Under the pieces are notes generated by a model. It was given only the letters and a program-made list of their open reading frames with translations. It was not told the origin of the DNA and did not search any database. This document shows positions 26,855 to 35,600 of a stretch of 55,871 nucleotides of DNA, in pieces. The position numbers and the translations under genes are program-made. This DNA comes from Candidatus Gastranaerophilales bacterium. GTDB lineage: Bacteria; Cyanobacteriota; Vampirovibrionia; Gastranaerophilales; Gastranaerophilaceae. Each line of letters starts with the position of its first letter. The stretch's first letter is position 1. Where the stretch lies: assembly GCA_944326585.1 (NCBI GenBank), contig CALVEN010000008.1:1-55871 (forward strand), read 5' to 3'.

Positions 26855-27568
26855 ATGTCAATTGCATCAGTAGCAAAATTAATGGGTCCGAAAATTTTCG
26901 GATTAAAAACGGAAACAGTTTTGAAAACAGTTATGACAAAAGGGTTTGCAAGCAAAAATAATGCATTGCCGAAGTCAGTGGTAAATGCTTTAAGAAAAGA
27001 AATTAAACCTTTGGATGAGTTTGTGAACGTTGCAGAACAAATGGGTTACAAAAATATCCACTTTAAATACGGTCTGAAAGGTGACAAAAATACCGTAACA
27101 GGATTGGTTAATGCATATTCCGGCAAAACTCATATAGGCTATCTTGCAGGCGGGCTCGACGCTAATGCCGCAAAACCGCTGGTACAGCTCAGAGGTAAAA
27201 TAAGCCCTCAACGCGGTATGGATAAAGTAAATTTTAATTTCTTCGGAGATTATAATAAACCCATCAATACAATTGATTCGGTAACAAATATAGCATATAA
27301 TAAAGGAAAAACTGCAATTGATTTTGATGCCGGTGCCATAAAGGGGCATTTGTCAGGTGATTTGAAACAAGTGATGGCTATAACTGAAGATTCAGTTCAA
27401 GCGGCTGTCAAAAAATTACAAACGAAAATCGGAAAGTTGGAATACGGTTGGAATAATAAATTTGAGCCTGGATTTAAAATATTGGATACTAACACGCGCA
27501 TTGTGAAACCGACAAACTTAGATGATATATTACCTAAAGCAAAAAGGATAAAAGAAGCGCACAAATAA
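26855..27568 (+). CDS. Hypothetical protein, 237 aa
   Basis: I do not recognise this protein. It starts MSIASVAKLMGPKIFGLKTE after GAAAGGAATT; the upstream open frame has no site. The N-terminus is Lys-rich with a helix that includes KSVVNALRKEIKPLDEFVNV. The middle and end have alternating beta-like segments: VNFNFFGDYNKPINTIDSVTNIA and GKTAIDFDAGAIKGHLSG. No signal peptide, membrane helix or cysteines are seen. Its codon use resembles its neighbours. A terminator-like stem follows at 27632. It stands alone between repeats. Confidence 0.65.
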   Translation: MSIASVAKLMGPKIFGLKTETVLKTVMTKGFASKNNALPKSVVNALRKEIKPLDEFVNVAEQMGYKNIHFKYGLKGDKNTVTGLVNAYSGKTHIGYLAGGLDANAAKPLVQLRGKISPQRGMDKVNFNFFGDYNKPINTIDSVTNIAYNKGKTAIDFDAGAIKGHLSGDLKQVMAITEDSVQAAVKKLQTKIGKLEYGWNNKFEPGFKILDTNTRIVKPTNLDDILPKAKRIKEAHK

Positions 27569-27631
27569 TAAAATGACCAAGAATTATAAACATCAATAAC
27601 TTTTTATTAATACGGAATCTAACATAAAACC

Positions 27632-27654
27632 AAAGCCCGCATATTGCGGGCTTT
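27632..27654 (+). terminator. Stem after the hypothetical gene
   Basis: AAAGCCCGC (27632-27640) pairs with GCGGGCTTT (27646-27654), loop ATATT. It ends in GTGCTG rather than a long U-run, so termination may be weak. It lies 63 bases past the stop. Confidence 0.6.
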
Positions 27655-27679
27655 GTGCTGTGTCTAAAGCCACTTACCC

Positions 27680-28215
27680 TCACCCGAATTTTTAAACTCG
27701 CAAATGCTCGTTAAGAAATTCTACCCTCTCCCCCGGGGGAGAGGGTGTCACGTAGTGACAGGAGAGGGGCAATAGAGATTCTTCGCTGTCGCAATGACGT
27801 CAATTATTCAGGCTATTGCGAGGGGTGCCAAAGGCACGACATCATGTGTGACAAGTTTGGTGTACCTATTCATGTCTTTGTGAAAGCTGCCAAAGGCACG
27901 ATACCCCTCAGTCATCCTGAGGGCGAAGCCCGAAGGATCTCAAGAAAAAAGATACTAAGATACTAAGACAGTAAGATACTAAGAATTTACTTAATTCGTC
28001 ATCCCGCATTTTGCAAAGCGAACCAACGAGGAACGAGTTGTGTGAGCCTGCATCCGTCTGCGTAGCCGGTAGGTATTGCGGGATCTAAAAATAAGATCCC
28101 GGAACAAGTCCGGGATGACGGTACTATTGTCATCCTGAACTTGTTTGAATTCTACCCTCTCCCCCGGGGGAGAGGGTGGCACGTAGTGCCAGGAGAGGGA
28201 CAATAGAGATCCTTC
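27680..28215. repeat. Repeat-mosaic intergenic region with a solo relative of the DUF559 cassette end
   Basis: Positions 27686-27745 (GAATTTTTAAACTCG ... ATGCTCGTTAAGAAATTCT ... CTCTCCCCCGGGGGAGAG) clearly resemble the 70-bp ends of the DUF559 cassette, but without a gene. GTGTCACGTAGTGACAGGAG follows. Next are a GTCATCCTGAGGGCGAAGCC palindrome (about 27912-27937), ATACTAAG repeats, and a CGTCATCCCGC...GCGGGATCT palindrome (27997-28086) split by an ACGAG-family element. An AGATCCCGG...CGGGATGACGG palindrome (28094-28120) and another CTCTCCCCCGGGGGAGAGGG copy (about 28155-28190) close the region. No gene is seen between 27569 and 28267. Confidence 0.88.
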
Positions 28216-28267
28216 GGCTAAAGCCTAAGGATGTGACAAGTTGCGGTTTTCGGCGGAAAAATAATAT

Positions 28268-28408
28268 TTATCGCATTTTGTCGGGGTGGGCGGAGTTCGA
28301 CAAAACTATTTCGTAGAATTCGTTTTTATCAATATTGACGCCCATGGTTTTCGGGTCGCAGTATTTTTTCTTCTTTTTCTTCAAAAGTTTTTTGTAATCC
28401 CCTGCCAC
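28268..28408 (-). CDS. Small basic protein (46 aa) overlapping the P-loop kinase gene
   Basis: A GTG shares one base with the TAG stop of the kinase gene upstream on the same strand, a usual layout for translational coupling. The product begins MAGDYKKLLKKKKKKYCDPK, then an ordinary mixed sequence, MGVNIDKNEFYEIVLSNSAH, ending DKMR. It has no recognisable domain. The codon composition looks gene-like and the frame is fully open, but the short length leaves doubt. If real it may work with the kinase. Confidence 0.5.
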   Translation of the reverse strand: MAGDYKKLLKKKKKKYCDPKTMGVNIDKNEFYEIVLSNSAHPDKMR

Positions 28409-28920
28409 TATCGGATTTCCTCAATAATTTTGTTAACCTGAGCCTCAAGCGCCGCGTAGTCGGAATTATTATCTATCACGTAATCCCAGTCTTTAACGTT
28501 ATCCAGCCCTGTTTCCGTAACATCGTTTTCGCCGACCAGATTGCCGCGGGACATACGGATTTCTCGTCTGGCTTCAACACGGATTGCAATTGCGCCTGCG
28601 GATTTGAAAACTTCATATTCGTGCGGCACGCGCACATCCGTTACAATAATATTTCCGGGCTGTTCAAGAATCTTTTTCAGCCAGTAATCAGGATCCTGCG
28701 CGCGTCCCCAATTGCCTAAATTTATCAAATCCTGACGGTATTCGGCTTTGTTTTTTTCGATTTCATCGTATGTCAAACCTTTTTCCCTGCCGTAGGTTAA
28801 TTTTATAATGTCGCCCATTGCGCAGCGTTTGTAATCCGGCATTTTATCAAGCATAATCTTTGCTGCTGTGTCTTTTCCCGAATACTGTTTGCCTGAAAAT
28901 ATTATTATTTTTTCTGCCAT
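28408..28920 (-). CDS. P-loop nucleotide or phosphomevalonate-kinase-like protein
   Basis: The 170-residue protein has a Walker A loop, GKQYSGKDTAA (residues 10-20), where Asp follows the usual Lys. TDVRVPHEYEVFKSAGAIAI is a core strand with a nearby acidic residue, and RVEARREIRMSRGN resembles the lid of nucleoside monophosphate kinases. It looks most like the deoxynucleotide-monophosphate kinase / dephospho-CoA-kinase-like superfamily; the substrate cannot be set. GGAGG precedes the ATG, and a TGCTATAAT promoter lies just upstream (28936-28950 region), next to a GTGAGT repeat. The stop overlaps a small ORF by one base. Confidence 0.7.
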   Translation of the reverse strand: MAEKIIIFSGKQYSGKDTAAKIMLDKMPDYKRCAMGDIIKLTYGREKGLTYDEIEKNKAEYRQDLINLGNWGRAQDPDYWLKKILEQPGNIIVTDVRVPHEYEVFKSAGAIAIRVEARREIRMSRGNLVGENDVTETGLDNVKDWDYVIDNNSDYAALEAQVNKIIEEIR

Positions 28921-28950
28921 AATTTTGCCTCCGGTTTTATTATAGCATGA

Positions 28951-29215
28951 AAGTGAGTGGAGTGAGGTTTTTTGTCATCCTGAGAGCGAAGCCCGAAGGA
29001 GCTCAGATAAAAGATACTAAGATACTAAGGCAGTAAGATACTAAGAATTTACTTAATTCGTCATCCCGCATTTATTGCGGGATCAAAATAGAAAATAAGA
29101 TCCCGGAACAAGTTCGGGATGACGGTAGTATCTGTCACCCTGAACTTTGCAATGCGAACAGAAACGACTTGTGTGAGGCTGCATCCGTTGGCGAAACCAT
29201 TAGCTTTTTCAGAAT
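28951..29215. repeat. Repeat-mosaic intergenic region
   Basis: In order: GTGAGTGGAGTGAGG, a GTCATCCTGAGAGCGAAGCCC palindrome (about 28973-29002), ATACTAAG repeats (29009-29047), a CGTCATCCCGCATT/GCGGGATC palindrome (29059-29084), an AGATCCCGG/CGGGATGACG palindrome (29098-29124), and a GTCACCCTGAAC...TTCAGAATCT palindrome (about 29133-29216) whose loop holds an ACGAG-family element. The remaining bases up to glyQ (29217-29364) show only a possible promoter (TATTATAAA near 29323). Confidence 0.85.
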
Positions 29216-29364
29216 CTCTTTAGATTGTCGGTTGTGCTTTTACCCAAATTTCAGGGCTAACCTCTTATCGTCTTTAATTAATAGTTTTTAACATAACATT
29301 TGCAATTTTACTATGTCCGTCGTATTATAAACGAGTGTATTTTTTACAATAAAGGTGCGGTTAT

Positions 29365-30237
29365 ATGGCATTAAACTTTCAGGAACTGGTATTCAACTTA
29401 CAAAAATTCTGGTCGGATTACGGATGTATAATCCAGCAGCCTTATGATATAGAAAAAGGCGCGTCAACAATGAATCCGGCAACATTTTTGCGTGCATTGG
29501 GACCGGAACCTTGGAATACAGCCATGATAGAACCCTGCAGACGCCCGACTGACGCAAGATACGGCGAAAATCCGAATCGCCTCGGACATTATTTTCAGTT
29601 TCAGGTTATTCTGAAACCCTCGCCGGATAACGCTCAGGAGCTTTATTTGAAAAGTCTTGAGGCTATGGGAATTGACTTAAAAGAGCATGACGTGCGCTTT
29701 GTTGAGGATAACTGGGAATCTCCGACCCTCGGTGCCGCAGGTGTGGGCTGGGAAGTCTGGCTTGACGGAATGGAAATTACACAGTTTACGTATTTTCAGC
29801 AGGTCGGCGGATTGGAAGTTAAGCCGGTTGCGCTTGAATTGACCTACGGGCTTGAACGTATTGCAATGTATTTGCAAAACAAAGAATCGGTTTACGATAT
29901 TATGTGGAACGATACGCTCAAATACGGCGACATTTACCTCCAGAACGAAATCGAGCAGTCTAAGTATAATTTTGAAGTTTCCGATGCAAAATCTTTGTTT
30001 ACAATGTTTGATTTGTATCAAAAAGAAGTGGATAATTGTGTTGGGGCAAAACTTGTTTTGCCGGCTTATGATTATGTTTTGAAATGCTCTCATACCTTTA
30101 ATCTGCTTGATGCAAGAGGGGTTATAAGCAAAGACGAACGAATTAATTTTATAAACAGAGTCAGAACAATGGCGTCAGCTGTTGCAAAATTGTATGTAGA
30201 ACAAAGAGAAGAAATGGGATTTCCTCTTTGCAAGTAA
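29365..30237 (+). CDS. glyQ: Glycine--tRNA ligase alpha subunit
   Basis: This is the class II catalytic subunit of the tetrameric glycyl-tRNA synthetase. [55 protein letters not shown] and [16 protein letters not shown] are near-invariant family stretches. The 290-residue length is normal. The beta subunit gene glyS is not downstream, unlike in most bacteria; two permease genes follow instead. Such separation also occurs in Cyanobacteria. AAAGGTGCGG precedes the ATG. Confidence 0.97.
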   Translation: MALNFQELVFNLQKFWSDYGCIIQQPYDIEKGASTMNPATFLRALGPEPWNTAMIEPCRRPTDARYGENPNRLGHYFQFQVILKPSPDNAQELYLKSLEAMGIDLKEHDVRFVEDNWESPTLGAAGVGWEVWLDGMEITQFTYFQQVGGLEVKPVALELTYGLERIAMYLQNKESVYDIMWNDTLKYGDIYLQNEIEQSKYNFEVSDAKSLFTMFDLYQKEVDNCVGAKLVLPAYDYVLKCSHTFNLLDARGVISKDERINFINRVRTMASAVAKLYVEQREEMGFPLCK

Positions 30238-30248
30238 AAGGAATATAG

Positions 30249-31838
30249 ATGGCAGAAAAGTATAGTCGCGCGACTTTAACCCGCAATTTTTTGAAAACGA
30301 TTACGAGAATTAAAAACCCCGATGAAATGCTTGCCGACGCAGGCAAAGGCGGGCTTGAAAAAACGCTCGGCGTCTGGGATTTGATAATTTTAGGCGTAGG
30401 TGCGATAATAGGCTCGGGAATTTTCGCGATAGTAGGGATTGCCGCGGCGGGCGGTGATTCGTCGCTCGGGGCAGGTCCTGCGCTGATGGTTTCAATGGTA
30501 ATTGCGGCGATTGCGTGTATATTTTCCGCGCTTTGCTATTCTGAATTTGCCACAATGATACCTGTTGCGGGCGGTGCTTATACGTATACGTTTGCAACGC
30601 TGGGTGAGTTTGCGGCGTGGATGGTCGGCTGGGTTTTGATGCTTGAATACGCAATCGGGTTTATTGCCGTTGCATGTGCGTGGAGCAACCATCTGGTGCA
30701 GTTTTTGAGCGGTTTTGAAAGGTTTTTGCCTGCATGGCTTGCTAATCCGCCGGTCTGGCTTGTTAATGACCCGTTTTCAGCCGCAAAAATAGTTTCGGCA
30801 AATCCTGATATTTTTGTGCCGAAATTGTTCGGCGTGCCGATTTGTATTAATCTTCCGGCTATATTAATTGTTTTATTGATTACTGCAATTCTTGTAAAAG
30901 GTACAAAAGATTCCGCAAAAATGGCAGGGATTATGGTTTTTGTGAAACTGGCTGTTATAGCGTTGTTTGTAATTGCCGGAGCGTTTTACGTAAGACCGGA
31001 AAACTGGACGCCTTTTGCCCCGAACGGTGTTGAGGGAATTTTTGCGGGTGCGTTTATAATTTTCTTTGCGTATATTGGATTTGACGCGCTTGCAACCGCG
31101 GCTGAAGAATGCAAAAATCCGCAGAAAGATTTGCCGGTCGGGATTATCGGTTCGTTAATCGTGACGACAATTGTTTATGTCCTTGTAGCGCTGATTTTAA
31201 CCGGTATGCAGGATACCTCAAGTGCTGTTCCTGCGGGATTTTTGAAAGCTCCGATGGCTTATTGCATGATGACAATTGCTCATCAAAATTGGGCTGCAGG
31301 ATTGATTTCTATCGGTTCTCTTGCCGGTTTGACATCAGTTTTACTGGTTCTTGAGATGGCTGCAACAAGAATTTTGTACGCAATGAGCAGGGATCATTTT
31401 ATTTCAAAAAGATTTCAAAAAATCCACCCGAAATTTAAAACTCCGGCGCTTTTGACGTGGACGGTCGGACTTTTGGCGGTTGTCGGAATTTTGACGCTTA
31501 ACCTTGATGTGGCTGCTGAATTGTGCAATTACGGAACATTTACATCATTTATAATCGTTTGTGTTGCGGTATTGATTTTGAGAAAAACAGATCCAGACCG
31601 CCCAAGACCCTTCAAAGTGCCGTTTTCACCGGTTGTGCCGTCACTCGGCATAATTACATGCGGCGGACTTATGGTGTACAAATCAATGCAGCCTTCAAGC
31701 TCTGCGCTTTTATTTCCCGTATGGCTCGGTGTGGGCGCTATGATTTACCTTTTGTACGGGTTTGTTAAAAACAGATTGAACGAAAACAAAATCCATAATG
31801 AAAAAGTTCACAATAAAAGACAGGAATTACTGAAATAG
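30249..31838 (+). CDS. APC-family amino acid permease (first of two)
   Basis: The 529-residue protein has about twelve membrane helices. It carries the APC motif GVGAIIGSGIFAIVGIAAA in TM1, then PALMVSMVIAAIACIFSALCYSE. Other cues are GAYTYTFATLGEFAAWMVGW and FFAYIGFDALATAAEECKNPQKDLP, the CAT/YfnA-type cationic or general amino acid permease pattern. It starts 11 bases after glyQ, so glyQ and the permeases may form one transcript. The next gene is a paralogue. The actual amino acid is unknown. Confidence 0.9.
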   Translation: MAEKYSRATLTRNFLKTITRIKNPDEMLADAGKGGLEKTLGVWDLIILGVGAIIGSGIFAIVGIAAAGGDSSLGAGPALMVSMVIAAIACIFSALCYSEFATMIPVAGGAYTYTFATLGEFAAWMVGWVLMLEYAIGFIAVACAWSNHLVQFLSGFERFLPAWLANPPVWLVNDPFSAAKIVSANPDIFVPKLFGVPICINLPAILIVLLITAILVKGTKDSAKMAGIMVFVKLAVIALFVIAGAFYVRPENWTPFAPNGVEGIFAGAFIIFFAYIGFDALATAAEECKNPQKDLPVGIIGSLIVTTIVYVLVALILTGMQDTSSAVPAGFLKAPMAYCMMTIAHQNWAAGLISIGSLAGLTSVLLVLEMAATRILYAMSRDHFISKRFQKIHPKFKTPALLTWTVGLLAVVGILTLNLDVAAELCNYGTFTSFIIVCVAVLILRKTDPDRPRPFKVPFSPVVPSLGIITCGGLMVYKSMQPSSSALLFPVWLGVGAMIYLLYGFVKNRLNENKIHNEKVHNKRQELLK

Positions 31839-33404
31839 ATGGCAATTAAAAATATTTTATCCAACATGTTAATTAAAAAAAGCCCCGATGAATTGATTGC
31901 GGTAAGCAAAAAATCGGAGCTGAAAAAAACTTTGAACGTTTTTGACCTTATTGTAATCGGTATCGGCGCGGTTGTCGGTACGGGAATTTTTACGATAATC
32001 GGAAGCGCTATTCAAGGCGGTCCCGAAGGTGTCGGTGCAGGTCCCGCGATTATAATTTCTATGGTATTGGCAGCTATTGCGTGCGTGTTTTCGGCGTTAT
32101 GTTATTCCGAAATTGCCGCAATGATTCCTGTTGCGGGCAGTGCTTATACCTACACTTATGCTACAATGGGCGAATTTATGGCGTGGATGGTCGGCTGGAT
32201 TTTGATGCTGGAGTACGCTATCGGTAATATTACTGTTGCAAGCGCGTGGACAGGGTATTTTGCCCAGTTTTTGAAGGGTTTTAAACATATTCTGCCGCAT
32301 TTTGTAACGAATTTTCCGCTGTGGCTCAGAAACGATTACCGTTATATGTTTGCATTCTGCGACAAATACGGGCTTGATCCGCATACGCAGATGCCGTTTA
32401 TTTTTGATAAAATCCCCGTGGCTATTAATCTTCCGGCGATATTCATAGTGCTTGTTTTGACTATGCTTTTAATCAGAGGGGTTAAAGAATCAACCCGCGT
32501 GGCAAGTATTATGGTCGGAATTAATATGTTTATGATTACGTCATTTATTGTGGTCGGAGCTTTTTATGTGAAGCCGGAAAACTGGACGCCTTTTGCCCCG
32601 AACGGGTTTGAGGGAATTTTTATGGGCGCGTTTTTAATTTTCTTTGCTTATATCGGATTTGACGCGATTTCGACTACTGCAGAAGAAACAGAAAATCCGC
32701 AGAGAGATTTGCCGATTGCGATTTTGGGTACATTGATTTTTTGTACTGTTCTGTATGTGCTTGTTGCACTCGTTTTGACCGGAACCGTGCCTTTGCATCT
32801 GATTGATACTCAGGCGCCTATTGCGCACGCTATGAGAATGATAGGCAAAGACTGGTTCGCGGGGCTTTTATCCGTCGGTGCGTTGTGTGCTTTGACATCT
32901 GTTCTTTTGATTTACCAGTTGGGTACTACAAGAATTTTGTACGCTATGAGCAGGGACAGATTTTTGCCCAAATCTTTAAGATTAATCCATAGAAAATACA
33001 GAACTCCGCACGTTTTAACGTGGATTTCCGGAATTGTGGTTATAATTTGCGCGTTGTTTATGGATTTGAGCATATCCGCGGAATTGTGTAATTTTGGTAC
33101 GTTTACGTCATTTATTATAATCTGTATTGCGGTATTGATTTTGAGAAAAACAGATCCCGACCGCCCAAGACCGTTTAAAGTGCCTTTGTCACCGTTATTT
33201 CCGATTCTCGGGATTGTTACCTGCGGCGGTTTGATGTTTTATTCCATGAAATTTTTGACCACATCGTCTTTGTATTTCCCGCTGTGGCTGATTATTGGTC
33301 TTTTGATTTACGTTGCATACGGTTACAAACAAAAACGTCTTGAAGAAAAAACAAGGCTTATGCGTTCCGCTAAAGTCGCCAGACTCGATAAGGCGGAAAA
33401 GTAG
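31839..33404 (+). CDS. APC-family amino acid permease (second of two)
   Basis: The 521-residue paralogue of the previous gene starts on the base after its TAG stop. The same motifs are present: GIGAVVGTGIFTIIGSAIQ, AIACVFSALCYSEIAAMIPVAG, FFAYIGFDAISTTAEETENPQRDLP and ILRKTDPDRPRPFKVP. Shared identity is high along the whole length, with most change in the loop after TM4 and in the region after DAISTTAEE. This indicates an old tandem duplication, perhaps with diverged substrate or pairing. The C-terminal tail is basic and cytoplasmic. Confidence 0.9.
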   Translation: MAIKNILSNMLIKKSPDELIAVSKKSELKKTLNVFDLIVIGIGAVVGTGIFTIIGSAIQGGPEGVGAGPAIIISMVLAAIACVFSALCYSEIAAMIPVAGSAYTYTYATMGEFMAWMVGWILMLEYAIGNITVASAWTGYFAQFLKGFKHILPHFVTNFPLWLRNDYRYMFAFCDKYGLDPHTQMPFIFDKIPVAINLPAIFIVLVLTMLLIRGVKESTRVASIMVGINMFMITSFIVVGAFYVKPENWTPFAPNGFEGIFMGAFLIFFAYIGFDAISTTAEETENPQRDLPIAILGTLIFCTVLYVLVALVLTGTVPLHLIDTQAPIAHAMRMIGKDWFAGLLSVGALCALTSVLLIYQLGTTRILYAMSRDRFLPKSLRLIHRKYRTPHVLTWISGIVVIICALFMDLSISAELCNFGTFTSFIIICIAVLILRKTDPDRPRPFKVPLSPLFPILGIVTCGGLMFYSMKFLTTSSLYFPLWLIIGLLIYVAYGYKQKRLEEKTRLMRSAKVARLDKAEK

Positions 33405-33640
33405 TATAGAAGTGAGGAAAGTGAGTTTTTTTGTCATCCTGAATTTATTTCAGGATCTCATGTTTAACGTGGGTGGAGTGAGGAAAATTTGTAGGTCGGC
33501 ATTACTATGCCGACAGAATTGTTATTAATTGTTTCTGAAGCCCCTCTCCCGTCACTACGTGACACCCTCCCCCAGGGGGAGGGGTTGGTAGCGCTCAGGA
33601 TGACAAAATATTGTCGTGCCTTTGGCACTTGCATTTTGAC
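33405..33640. repeat. Repeat-mosaic spacer upstream of pgi
   Basis: GTGAGGAAAGTGAG units precede a TGTCATCCTGAA/TTCAGGATCT palindrome (33431-33458). Then comes GTAGGTCGGCATTACTATGC, the reverse of the tail seen near 21610 and 23640. A CTCTCCCGTCACTACGTGAC and CTCCCCCAGGGGGAGGGG piece (33543-33583) follows, and last GTCGTGCCTTTGGCAC (33613-33628). This last piece donates part of the pgi promoter. Confidence 0.82.
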
Positions 33641-33656
33641 CTTGAGCGGGTATAAT
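33629..33656 (+). promoter_or_regulatory. Promoter of pgi, partly inside a repeat
   Basis: TTGCAT (33629-33634) and TATAAT (33651-33656) are 16 bases apart. The -35 sits directly at the end of a GTCGTGCCTTTGGCAC repeat. The start codon is 19 bases past the -10, with AAGGGAG in between. Confidence 0.55.
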
Positions 33657-33674
33657 CAAATTAAGGGAGCGCGT

Positions 33675-35063
33675 ATGATTGAGCTGAATTATAAATATGC
33701 CGATTCCTCGCTTATAGGTGAAGAAAACGGGCTGAATATTCAACAAAAATTCGACGAGTATAAAAATACTATTGCAAATATTATTCTTGATTTGAATAAA
33801 AGAAAAGATAAACCCGGTCAGTGGCTCAGGTGGATGAATCTTGGCTATAGCGAAGAAACCGTCTGGTATGTTAAAGAATATGCCGCTCTTGTTGAAAACA
33901 GGTTTGAAAATATTCTTGTCCTCGGAATCGGCGGCTCCGCACTCGGCGGTATGGCGGTGACTGAGGCGCTTTTGAAACCTTACTGGAATTTGCTCTCACC
34001 CGAACAGCGCAATGGATTCCCGAGAATATTTTTCCTCGATAATATTGATCCCGATACTATTGAAGGTATGCTCGATGTTCTAAATTTGTCTAAAACTCTT
34101 GTCAATGTGATTACAAAATCCGGCTCAACGGCTGAGACCATGTCACAGTTTATGATTATAAAAGACAGACTGGAAGCGGAACTCGGCGATGATTACAGAA
34201 AAAATATCGTTGCAACAACAGACCAAAATATCGGCGTGCTTAAGCAAATTGCAGATCAGGAAGGGTACAAAACTTTTATTATCCCCGATGATGTCGGCGG
34301 AAGATTTTCCGTGTTTTCGGCAGTCGGGTTATTGCCTTTTGCCCTTGTCGGGCTTGATATTGACGAAATTATTAACGGCGTCAAAGATATGGATTTAATC
34401 CTTAAAAATACCGATATCCGCGAAAATATTGCAGCGCAAAACGCTTTGATACATTTTCTTATGGATACCCAAAAAGGCAAAAATATATCTGTTATGATGC
34501 CGTATTCAAGCCGTTTAAGATATGTTGCGGACTGGTATGCGCAATTGTGGGCGGAATCTCTCGGAAAAGAAAAAAATCTTCAAGGCGACACGGTGCACAT
34601 CGGACCCACTCCCGTCAAAGCTCTCGGTGCAACTGACCAGCACTCCCAAATTCAATTGTATAACGAAGGTCCTAATGACAAAATTATTAATTTCATCAGA
34701 GTTAAAAAGTTTGACAATAACCTTGAAATCCCGAAAATTTTCGAATACACGGGGATAGGTTATCTCGGCGGAAAAACAATAAACGATTTATTGAATGCGG
34801 AGGCTGATGCGACAAGGGTTACTCTAACGGATTACAACAAGCCGACGGTCACGATTACACTCCCCAAAATCAACGGCTATTATATCGGTCAGCTTTTGTA
34901 TATGTTTGAAATTCAAACTGCAATTGCAGGCGCTTTGTATAACATTAATGCGTTTGATCAGCCGGGAGTTGAACAGGCTAAAAATTATACGTATGCTCTT
35001 ATGGGACGTGTGGGGTATGAAGAATCCGCCAATATTCTTCACGAAAAAATGGCGTTGGGGTAA
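33675..35063 (+). CDS. pgi: Glucose-6-phosphate isomerase
   Basis: The 462-residue enzyme interconverts glucose-6-phosphate and fructose-6-phosphate. LGIGGSALGGMAVTEAL and VITKSGSTAETMSQFMII are its sugar-phosphate (SIS) loops, and VGGRFSVFSAVGLLPFAL, GATDQHSQIQLYNEGP and the C-terminal FDQPGVEQAKNYTYALMG hold catalytic residues. It belongs to the shorter bacterial type. AAGGGAG sets the ATG at MIELNYK; the upstream open frame is repeat sequence. The next gene follows after 14 bases. Confidence 0.95.
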   Translation: MIELNYKYADSSLIGEENGLNIQQKFDEYKNTIANIILDLNKRKDKPGQWLRWMNLGYSEETVWYVKEYAALVENRFENILVLGIGGSALGGMAVTEALLKPYWNLLSPEQRNGFPRIFFLDNIDPDTIEGMLDVLNLSKTLVNVITKSGSTAETMSQFMIIKDRLEAELGDDYRKNIVATTDQNIGVLKQIADQEGYKTFIIPDDVGGRFSVFSAVGLLPFALVGLDIDEIINGVKDMDLILKNTDIRENIAAQNALIHFLMDTQKGKNISVMMPYSSRLRYVADWYAQLWAESLGKEKNLQGDTVHIGPTPVKALGATDQHSQIQLYNEGPNDKIINFIRVKKFDNNLEIPKIFEYTGIGYLGGKTINDLLNAEADATRVTLTDYNKPTVTITLPKINGYYIGQLLYMFEIQTAIAGALYNINAFDQPGVEQAKNYTYALMGRVGYEESANILHEKMALG

Positions 35064-35077
35064 TATCTGGGGTAATA

Positions 35078-35593
35078 ATGTTTCGTAAAATCTTAAAACT
35101 TTTTATATTGCCGCTTTTTGTAATTATTTTATCCGTTAATTTCGGAAACTGTGACGGGTATAATGGAGAGGTGTTAAAGGCGGGAATTTCATTACAGGAA
35201 CAGCTTCCGAAAAGTTTTTACGGAACGTGGCGGGTAAAGTCGGTTTTGACGGAAACCAACAGTCCCGCGAATTTTAGAAAAGAAAATACGGATATATGGA
35301 ACTTATCAAAGTCCGGCAGCGTCATTAATCTCAGCAACCCTTTTACGGGCGCATCAGCTTCCATAACCCTGAGTTATGTGGGCGATGATGCAATCAGATT
35401 TACCAAAAAAGGCAATTATGACGGAAAAATTTTGACGGATACAGTTGAGATTAAATTGACCGGCGATAAGTTTTCGGGTACAAATACTCTTGTGCTCGAA
35501 ACTCTTTCCGATGTCGATAATTCCGTTATAAAAACGGCAAAAGCGGTTTATTCGCTTAAAGGTGAAAAAATAGCAGGTACAAGTATAGAGTGA
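35078..35593 (+). CDS. Secreted hypothetical protein
   Basis: A 171-residue product with a hydrophobic signal segment (residues about 7-22, LFILPLFVIILSVNFGNC). The mature part has FYGTWRVKSVLTETNSPANF, then beta-rich stretches (NLSKSGSVINLSNPF, GASASITLSYVGDDAIRF, FSGTNTLVLETL), resembling small lipocalin-like or DUF-type beta barrels. Cys at the end of the signal could be lipidated (FGNC), though the lipobox is weak. It lies between pgi and trxB, 7 bases before trxB, so it is probably in one operon. Function unknown. Confidence 0.75.
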   Translation: MFRKILKLFILPLFVIILSVNFGNCDGYNGEVLKAGISLQEQLPKSFYGTWRVKSVLTETNSPANFRKENTDIWNLSKSGSVINLSNPFTGASASITLSYVGDDAIRFTKKGNYDGKILTDTVEIKLTGDKFSGTNTLVLETLSDVDNSVIKTAKAVYSLKGEKIAGTSIE

Positions 35594-35600
35594 GGATTGT

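Noticed and set aside
27991-28203. Minus-strand frame coding HTTRSSLVRF-type sequence
   Set aside because: It is a read-through of repeat elements; similar frames occur at every copy of the ACGAG element.
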